A stretch of DNA of 64,000 nt from NCBI RefSeq assembly GCF_001039355.2, contig NW_019775669.1, positions 384,802-448,801 of the forward strand, read 5' to 3'. Numbering within the stretch: position 1 is the stretch's first letter; each line of letters starts with the position of its first letter. This document shows positions 54,501-64,000 of this stretch, in pieces. This DNA comes from Lingula anatina. Lineage: Eukaryota; Brachiopoda; Lingulata; Lingulida; Lingulidae. The translations under genes were made by a program, and so were the position numbers. The notes under the pieces were generated by a model. It did no database searches and was not told the origin of the DNA. It saw only the letters and a list, made by a program, of their open reading frames with translations.

Positions 54501-57173
54501 GCACATATTGATAATAGCGATAACATATCTTCATTAGCTCTTTGGTTTGTGTTATAATTATTTTCTTATTGTAGAACTGGGAGTTTGAGTATTATACAAA
54601 CAATCGCAGCAACACGTACGTCAGAAACGGCATCCTATTCATTAAACCTACCTTGACGAGTGACAAATTCAGCGAACAATTCTTATCCAACGGTGTGATG
54701 GATATTTGGGGTGCGTAGACTAATCAAACAGATAAATAGAACTTAGTAATTACACCTTTTGTAAACTTTTGTAAAAAAAAATCATACTTAAAGAGGTGTA
54801 GATATACGCGTCGATTGACTTAGTTGTTGCCGGTATTCTTTAAACCTGACAAGTTTAAAAGAAATACTCGCAATTTTATCTAAGAGATAAATGTTTGCTT
54901 GCACCGTTAAGTGAATATGTGTGCCTGTGTGCGAACATGTGATGCGTCAGAGGGAAGAACAAAAAGGGAAGTTAATTGAGGAAGAACAAAGTGTCATTTA
55001 AATACTATACAAGACTTTAAATGATTAAGAATGACATAGCGATGTGAATATTCGGCTGTGGTGTGACTGAATGTCATCTTCGCACGCCTTCAAATCTGGC
55101 TTAGGTGGAGGTCCTGCGGACCTGTGCACCAGCAATGCGTTCTGGGGCTGCGAGCGACAGGGTACTGGGAGCCACTATATCAACCCCATCCAGTCTGGTC
55201 GTCTACGCACAGTGAACAGTTTTAACTTCAAGTACGGAAAAGTGGAGGTGGAGGCCAAGATGCCGACGGGAGATTGGATCTGGCCTGGTAAAATGATTTC
55301 TTGAATAACTAGAAAAAGTACTCAAAGAACGCACACCTGTTCGGAGGCAGCTCGGTTTTCGTTATCAATTGTGTAAATAATTTTAATTAAAATGGAACAC
55401 CACCAAAATGTAATCAATTCAATGTTAGCCCATTTCTGACCTATCCTGAATATGTAATCAAAATCCGTCACTAACCTCTTGAGTTAGGCTTTTAAATTAC
55501 AAACCAATAAACATGGTAAAGTTACGCGTCGCTTTAACACGCAATAAAAAAGTGCGAACCAACTTAAACGATGATCAAATATTTTTTCTTACTGAAATAT
55601 TTTCGAATTTATGTAAATGCATCAGTCACGTTTTACTATATGCACATGTATGTACCTTTGAAGCGTTCCCTTAAGTTTCATTACGGTACTAGCTAACACA
55701 AAATGAAAACGATTTTTCTGACTAGCTATCTGGATGTTACCACGCTACCAAAACTACGGCGAGTGGCCGGCCTCTGGGGAGATAGACATCGTAGAGAGCC
55801 GAGGTAACGCTGACCTTAAGGACGAGAAAGGCGAGCCCCAAGGAGTAAACACATTCGCATCCACACTTCACTGGGGACCTTTCTATGGCGCAGACCCGTT
55901 TGAGAAGACCCATGGCGGCGCGTATGCATCTTCCAATATTAGAATGAAAATATACCTCAATTTCACACAAAGAAATATGAACTCTCTCTCTCTCTCTGTC
56001 TCTCTCTCTCTTTCTCTCCCTCCTGTAGCAGTACATACAGTGTTTTGATAAATCATAGTGTTTTTAGGAAAAAAAGAATCTCTTGTTTTTATCGCTTCTT
56101 CTTGATTTAGCTTTTTCTTGAATATTCTTCAATGATTTATTTTATAAATAACATTTGATTTTAAAGAGTTGCAAAGTCGGGGACGTTCGGCACAGCATTC
56201 CATAATTACACCATGGAATGGGACGAAGCTGGAATAAGGCAAGTTGCCATGTTTTTTTCCTTGCAGTAACATCAAACCAATTAACTTTTATCTTTTGATA
56301 ACTTCCTTTTTTATCATAAGTAATGATTGAATATTAAGTTGATCCTTTACCTTTCTCTTCAAAGATGCACATCCCTTGTTTCACAAAGTGGTGTTTTAAA
56401 AATTGGAATTTTTTTTTAAATATTGAAAAGCGACTTACTACATTGCTTATGTTATACGCTCATCTTTATAATCGTTATATTGTTCCGTTGTTTTTCCGCA
56501 GAACGTTCCTCGACGGTGACAAAATCCTAGATGTCGCTCCAGACGAGGGCGGGTTCTGGAAGCTTGGCGATTTCAGCAATACTATACCTGGCTCAGACAA
56601 TCCTTGGAAAGGAGCACCAAACCCCAGAATGGCACCATTTGATCAGGAAGTAGGGATTGGCAACATTGTATCAGTTGAAAAAGCACTATATATATTTAAA
56701 AAACGTGAAAAACATCTGCAGTCGCGAAATTCTGAAGTAAAATTAATTCCTTCTGATATTTCTAAAGATGATCAAGTGTTATGTGCATTTGACATTTTAG
56801 TTCCACAAAATATATCATAACAGCAAGACAGCTGTATGCACAATTACCTATTTTTTCAAGACTGTAGTTAACAAAACTATTTTTTAATCGAACAAACGAT
56901 CTTATTTATACATTGGTTATTTTTTCTCTTCGTTTTCAGTTTTATCTACTTATGAACGTAGCCGTAGGGGGCACAAATGGTTTCTTTCAAGACAATTGGG
57001 TCAATAATGGCCCAGCCAAGCCATGGAAAAATGCCTCCCCGACCGCTCCCAGGGATTTCTGGCTGGCCAAGAATAGCTGGTATCCCACTTGGACCCCGAC
57101 CGAAAACAACGGGGAGAATGCAGCCTTACAAGTAAAGAGCGTCCGGGTCTGGAAATTAAAACCCGACCCTTAA
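51573..57173 (+). CDS. Secreted beta-1,3-glucan-binding protein / GH16 beta-glucanase with CBM39, 11 exons
   Basis: Extracellular pattern-recognition protein or laminarinase acting on beta-1,3-glucans of fungi and algae. Exons: 51573-51705, 52093-52194, 53204-53332, 53555-53719, 54095-54198, 54575-54710, 55105-55287, 55726-55921, 56167-56238, 56502-56649, 56940-57173; 533 aa. Signal peptide 1-19 (ending PALA). CBM39-like domain about 34-121 (PRGLKFEYPDHQGVTLVGLH, then GGKWVYEDSTTEVKPGD, HYWYLVV). Exon 4 is wholly a Ser/Thr/Pro linker (122-176), a likely O-glycosylated hinge. GH16 domain about 177-533: ITMGGGGNWEFEYYTNNRSN, NAFWGCER, WPAIWMLP, GEIDIVESRGN with E336, D338 and E341, STLHWGP, APFDQEFYLLMNVAVGGTNG. 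The active-site ExDxxE is intact, unlike in many arthropod GNBPs, so hydrolysis is possible. Intron 9 has a GC donor (AAG|GCAAGT). The other introns are GT-AG. Confidence 0.93.
52326..53045. mobile_element. Cluster of foldback (inverted-repeat) elements in intron 2 of the GH16 gene
   Basis: Copy 1 (about 52326-52552) and copy 2 (about 52643-52855) are direct, visibly homologous units. They share TTTAGATCGATCTATC at the left, GTAATTAACT in the middle, and GCGTGAACCCCCAGGGAGTT then AGGTCGATCTAAA at the right. Each right end is roughly the reverse complement of its left end, including a GGGAATG/CATTCCC terminus. A third, more diverged copy lies inverted at about 52856-53045. A partial end (CCCTAGATCGATCTAACAGG) sits between copies 1 and 2. 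There is no coding capacity, so these are non-autonomous MITE/foldback relics. Confidence 0.75.
54016..54049. repeat. Homopolymer A run in intron 4 of the GH16 gene
   Basis: Nearly 30 consecutive A, about 45 bases upstream of the acceptor of exon 5. Possibly the tail of an old retroposon, but no element body was recognised. Confidence 0.8.
55981..56020. repeat. (CT)n microsatellite in intron 8 of the GH16 gene
   Basis: Interrupted CT repeat about 60 bases downstream of the exon 8 donor (GC|GTATGC at 55922). Confidence 0.92.
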
Positions 57174-57248
57174 GCACAACACTTTTAAAGTGCGCTTCCC
57201 CAAAAAATTAAACTTTTTTTCTTTCATGGGCGCTATATTTCACTAGAA

Positions 57249-57254
57249 AATAAA
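57249..57254 (+). terminator. Polyadenylation signal AATAAA of the GH16 gene
   Basis: Canonical AATAAA 76 bases after the TAA stop at 57171-57173; position and match fit a short 3' untranslated region. Confidence 0.65.
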
Positions 57255-57970
57255 GACAAGTTTTAGTTGGTAGACTATATCTTGCATTTACATGATGCAA
57301 ATTTTGTCCGGATGCATAACAAGAACACGCTCTAACCATTATGATGTCGCGTCGCTGACTGCATTGTACCTGTTACTAATAAATAGTTATACACTCTAAC
57401 TTGAGATCAGTGTACTTATATTACATTATACTGCATTGTACTATATCCAATGAAAATACGATATCTACAATATCAGGCTGTATTGACAGGTAGCTCGAAT
57501 GGATTATATCTTGGGTGTGATGACAAACATGACATTTACAGGTATCACACTTCAGATACAGTTTCTACGACATTCTTCATTTTAGGAAGAATCGCATAAT
57601 GCCCGATGTTGACTCAATGGATTTCTCCTAAACTGCTTGTTAACTTCAATTGTTAGGCAATTAAAAAATCACGGACAGGAACTTCTCTGTTAATTGTCCA
57701 TATCTAATTTTTTTTTAAATATTTTTTTTAATCAAAAAATTAATTTTAGGAAGTTGACAAAATTGGAGATCTAACAACAACGGAGTCCAGTTAAACTAAA
57801 ACTACCTCCATTACAAATTCTGAAATTATTGACGCAAAATAAATAAAACAAATGTAATTACACAAAGACATAATGCTTGCATATAAATAACTAAATAAGG
57901 GAATGTCCACTGTAAACATGCGTTGTTAATGGCAAAAATCTTGTTTTCACCTTTGCTACTAAATCATCTA

Positions 57971-58014
<44 letters not shown>

Positions 58015-59431
58015 AACATCCAACATAAACTCTTAACTCCGTCCTTACCTCAGGATAAAATTAACAGCTTTATTTAAAGTTTTCGAGCATAGGAGAAACA
58101 ACACTTGATCTGTACACTAGAGATATGTTAAAAGTTATTACCACCCTTAAAACGCTATAAAAACGTTTCAAATGACCCCACCTCAACATGCAAAAAGGAA
58201 GTGACAGGTCTAGGTCACGTGGTACTCTGACGCAATGTGAGATGATGGGCCGTACTGAAGTTAAGAAATAGCCTAAAAGATCTGTTAGGCACACGCAATT
58301 TAAGACACCGCCGGCGTTATGCCTCGACGTGTTGCCATGGGATGTACTAAAACGTGCAACAAATGATCTGGGGTTTATATGTTTACCTTTCCAAAGGAAC
58401 CAGATTTGGGAGAAACGTGGCAATTAATTTGAAAAGGGAAAACTTCACACAAACTTGACCTACTTGTACCTCGGGAATCACGCTTGAAGATGTGGAGCTA
58501 CCTTGGATGTATCAAAACAGCTGTAAAATTGATTTGCATCAAAACCTATCATGTTATTGCTGTTGCTGTTATTGTGTCTTGAGAAATTAAAGTGATAAAA
58601 CAGAGGTTAAAATAAAACAGTAGTGGCCGAAGAAGAAAAAAGTGTTTCATTTCCTTTCCCCCACAACCAATTTTAGCAAGAAAATAGGTCCTTGGGAGCA
58701 TATTTTAGTGTCTAATCCTCGTCTGTCAGTCTAAAGTTGTTGTCGATCAAAACTGATAAAATAACCCAAAATTGTGAACAAAAACACATGCACTCAGTTT
58801 TACCTATGAATGTATCATTCTGATATTTAGAGCACTCTCGGTGCTTTTATTGATTATGATCCACTTGACCATCGGGTTTTCGTAATCCGCTCCCACAGAA
58901 GTGGAAACCATTCATTCATACGAAAACGACATCCGGTCGTATATCCACTCATAATGCTTCGCGATAAGAGGCAGTTGTATTGCATTGGTCAGCACAATTT
59001 TCAAACAATCTTTACATATTCCTGGTAGGCTATCGGTTGTATGTTCAACACGCTTAATATATCAGAGGTACTAGTACCAGTACCAGTACTAGTTTGGCGG
59101 CATCAGCTCAGCGTGTGCTTCGATCGACTTCAGAAACACGTTGTGACAGAAAAAACCACCACGCACTCGAACCCAAGAAACATTATCTCAAATATACCAT
59201 TGCATTTTCATAGAAAAGTAAAAAAGCAATACCATCTTTCTTTCAATGGAGTATTAATTTTGTTCCCTCCGTTAAATCTGTGAAGGAAAAAATAACGAAC
59301 CAACAGGTGCGCAAATTTTACAATCTACTACATGAATTAAAAACACCCTTGAGGCCTAAAACACATGGCGCTGTCCCAGCTACCTGCTTCTCGCGTCAAT
59401 GTACACAACCATAAAATGAAGAGCGATTCTC
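57255..59431. other. Intergenic between GH16 and protease genes
   Basis: No gene recognised. Holds a CT microsatellite (57970-58011) and a short GTACTAGTACCAGTACC palindromic/hexamer repeat near 59066-59090. The minus-strand 117-codon frame at 58423-58070 has no recognisable motifs. The tail end is the promoter of the downstream protease. Confidence 0.5.
57970..58011. repeat. (CT)n microsatellite
   Basis: About 20 CT units with one CC interruption, between the GH16 and protease genes. Confidence 0.95.
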
Positions 59432-59439
59432 TATAAAAG
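59432..59439 (+). promoter_or_regulatory. TATA box of the defensin/clip-like serine protease gene
   Basis: TATAAAAG followed by GGTGG, a good core-promoter match. It is 61 bases upstream of the ATG at 59493, which predicts initiation near 59460-59470 and a leader of about 30 bases. This suits a highly expressed secreted enzyme gene. Confidence 0.7.
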
Positions 59440-59492
59440 GGTGGACTATAGTTAGTTATAATCACCGGACATCTAACTACCTTCCAGGAATC

Positions 59493-61740
<2,248 letters not shown>

Positions 61741-61837
61741 AAGCCCCATGCGACGTCCAGACGTTCCTCAAAGCAGATTGATAACCTTGGACTGTTTAAG
61801 ATTTTCTTCTACAATGTTGTACTTGATCCCAGTTCAT

Positions 61838-61843
61838 AATAAA
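61838..61843 (+). terminator. Polyadenylation signal AATAAA of the serine protease gene
   Basis: Canonical hexamer 98 bases after the TGA stop at 61738-61740. Confidence 0.7.
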
Positions 61844-64000
61844 ATTTTAGGTCGGTTAAAAGAAAAATCTTGGGGAAATTTCTTATGATCTAAAACATGA
61901 CAAACAGATGGACATTTGAAAGAGTGGAAAACCGCAAATACCAATACAGTGCAAAGTCAGTTGGAGCATTGATATGATTTGAAGAAAAACCAAGTTGCTA
62001 CGACAAATACGAATAGAAAGAAATCGCCCTTTCAACTAAGCACAGCGTTATCTTTGGTTCAACTTAAGCTCGATTGTCACCTTGATTGGTTAGCCAACCC
62101 TAAAAAACGTCAGAAAACCACTTAAGAACACCAAACTACAGATTTCATAACACGATGTTATCTTTTTTTGCTTCTTAGCCAGATTGTTTAACCACTCATG
62201 CGACAGTCGAGCGTGGCTCAACTGTGTTCACAAGCTTCTCCCAACGCAATCGGGAGTCGTCTCACCTACAGCATCAACATTTACCCTTTGTACACTCACG
62301 CGATCAATCACTCTAAGTAAAGGTAATCAATCAATTTGACAACCAAAAAACATAATTTTACTTGCCATTTCACTTGTGTCCCTTTTACTTGCCAAGTTAA
62401 AAAAGAGCTTTTACTCAATGATGCCTTTTTTTATTGAGAAAGAATTGGCAACATTTTAAGCATCTCCATCTTCGTAAATCTATACCGGAAAATGATCCAC
62501 TCTAGAAGTTGACCTTAATTTAAAGGCATACCAAAGGGTATTATTTCATATTTCACGAAAATGATATTTGAACAGGGATTCTCTGCCTTTTTTTCAACGC
62601 TAAATGTAACCCTTGGTCGTTTTCGCCAACTCTTATTAGAATGATTATGCGATTTCGCGCGCAGCAGTAATGGGTCATACATTACTACGTCATTTGGTGG
62701 ACTTTTACATACGAAAATTTAAAGGAGAGGCAGTCTTAATTTTTTTCTTTTTTTTTTTTTGGGGGGGGGGGTGATTTGGTTCATCCCTTGGTGTGTCGAC
62801 TTTATTTGCATCGGACAAAGAAACTTCTTGCCATGGCTTTGTGTGTCATAGGAAATCTAAGCTCGCTTCAATCGACGTAGGGCAAATCCAGCGCTCAATG
62901 TTATAAAATGAATTTACCGCAAAGTTTCTTTTTTCTCATAGGCCTATACAAAATTAGAAAAAGAAATGTGCAAAGATCTGACGACTCCCTTTATTTTCAA
63001 TTTTGCCAAATACATAGCAGAAGGTGCATGTGGTCGGCAAAGGAGGTGGTAAAAGCTGTAGTGATTACCTTTATTTTTTTTTCATTCGCCTGTATTATTA
63101 TCAAACCACACCCTGGTGTATATTGCATTTTTCATAAAACTTCCCATCGGTAGCTTGCTTTCACTTTTTACCCAATAATCCTATGGTTTTGGTGATTTCC
63201 CACGCTGTAAGCTAGGAATGAATGAAATGGGGGCGAGGTGGTTTACAATGGTTGATACCATTGCGGCCACTGGGTGACGGTCTCCAAAGGTATGAAGAAT
63301 AAGTAGTGTACGGTCTGTTAACCTGCTAACACAGACAAGGGCCTGCGCTTTTCTCCTGTGTAATAATAGGCTCAAACAGCGCCGTGTTGTTGGGCCTAAA
63401 GAAGTCTCATTGTTATGCTAAGTAGGCTCAGGTAGAAGGAGTTGTCGCGCATGTTTATCCATTGACTCAAGAGGCGGCGGAAAAGAGGTGGAGACCGATC
63501 CACCACACCTAGCAGCTTCCCTCTGGATGTCATAGTTCTCTACATTGTCAACATCTGTTCATATTTCGGACGAGGAAGTGAGTCAAAAACTTCTACATGT
63601 ATTGTGGTGATTGTTGTATAGGAAAGGTGAGGAAAACGTGTCTTTGGCTGACAGAAAAAAACGTTAGAACGGTAACGGCTGATCTTAAATAGCGGTAGCC
63701 GGCCAGGTAGCACTGATAAAGGTCACCATGATCGAGTGATTGGTAATTTCATCGGGTTCATTTGAAATCCTTCCCTTTTTTTGACACATTGATGTACAGG
63801 TAGGAGCTTTACAACTGGTACTACAACGGCAACTTTAGTAGAATTTAGTGAATGTGAGAAAAGTGTCGAAAAGTGGACTAACTTTAGTAATAGACCTACA
63901 ACTAGTTTCACAATGAATTGTTTAGTTTACTTGACGTCAGTGAGAGTATATATTTGTCTGACGAAAAAAAGCTGTATTTATCTGGTACATACTAAGTTTC
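61844..64000. other. Intergenic, no gene recognised
   Basis: AT-rich sequence with short unrelated open frames only. It includes copy B of a dispersed repeat and a T-run/G-run junction. Nothing coding is recognised up to the window end. Confidence 0.5.
62638..62830 (+). repeat. Dispersed degenerate repeat, copy B, with adjoining T11/G11 homopolymers
   Basis: Colinear short blocks shared with 26880-27050 (AATGATTATGC, TACTACGTCATTT, GATTTGGTTCAT, GTGTCGAC). A T run followed directly by about 11 G at 62750-62771 interrupts the middle and is likely to be length-variable. Confidence 0.6.

Noticed and set aside
58070-58423. Minus-strand 117-codon frame between the GH16 and protease genes
   Set aside because: No signal peptide, domain, splice partner or recognisable similarity; probably chance.

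Overview
The window is animal nuclear DNA. It is AT-rich, with long introns, many microsatellites, GT-AG introns and no operon structure. The gene content suggests a marine invertebrate, most likely a lophotrochozoan (annelid, brachiopod or mollusc), but an invertebrate deuterostome cannot be excluded. The clues are a CBM39+GH16 beta-glucan-binding protein, a large-loop two-pore potassium channel and a defensin/clip-like serine protease. The phylum is inference.

Layout. (1) 44-291 (+): last exon of a gene entering from the left, with the C-terminal motif of a Ly6/three-finger domain and a hydrophobic tail. (2) 2912-9447 (-): an 11-exon gene whose spliced product (about 692 aa) is recognisably FBXW8, the F-box/WD40 substrate receptor of CUL7-type ubiquitin ligases. 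(3) 9448-22532: no recognisable gene. It contains a 3.1-kb segment present twice in direct orientation (13658-16788 and 16790-about 19904), separated by a single 'n'. This is most simply two alleles left unmerged in the assembly. (4) 22533-47245 (+): a two-exon K2P potassium channel of about 1016 aa. One 21.7-kb intron interrupts the first selectivity filter. The cytoplasmic loop is about 585 aa and carries a highly charged, probably coiled-coil segment and repeated short motifs. The intron holds a MITE-like element, a G-quadruplex-prone tract and simple repeats. (5) 51573-57173 (+): an 11-exon beta-1,3-glucan-binding protein/GH16 glucanase (533 aa) with signal peptide, CBM39, Ser/Thr/Pro linker and GH16 domain retaining the catalytic Glu-x-Asp-x-x-Glu. 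(6) 59493-61740 (+): a 7-exon secreted chymotrypsin-family protease (309 aa) preceded by a six-cysteine defensin/clip-like domain.

The last two genes lie 2.3 kb apart in the same direction. In arthropods, proteins of these two kinds (glucan recognition, then a clip-type protease) work in one innate-immune cascade, so the pair may be a functional neighbourhood. That is inference. All gene models were spliced by hand from reading frame, splice-site consensus and family similarity. No alignment or transcript evidence was available.
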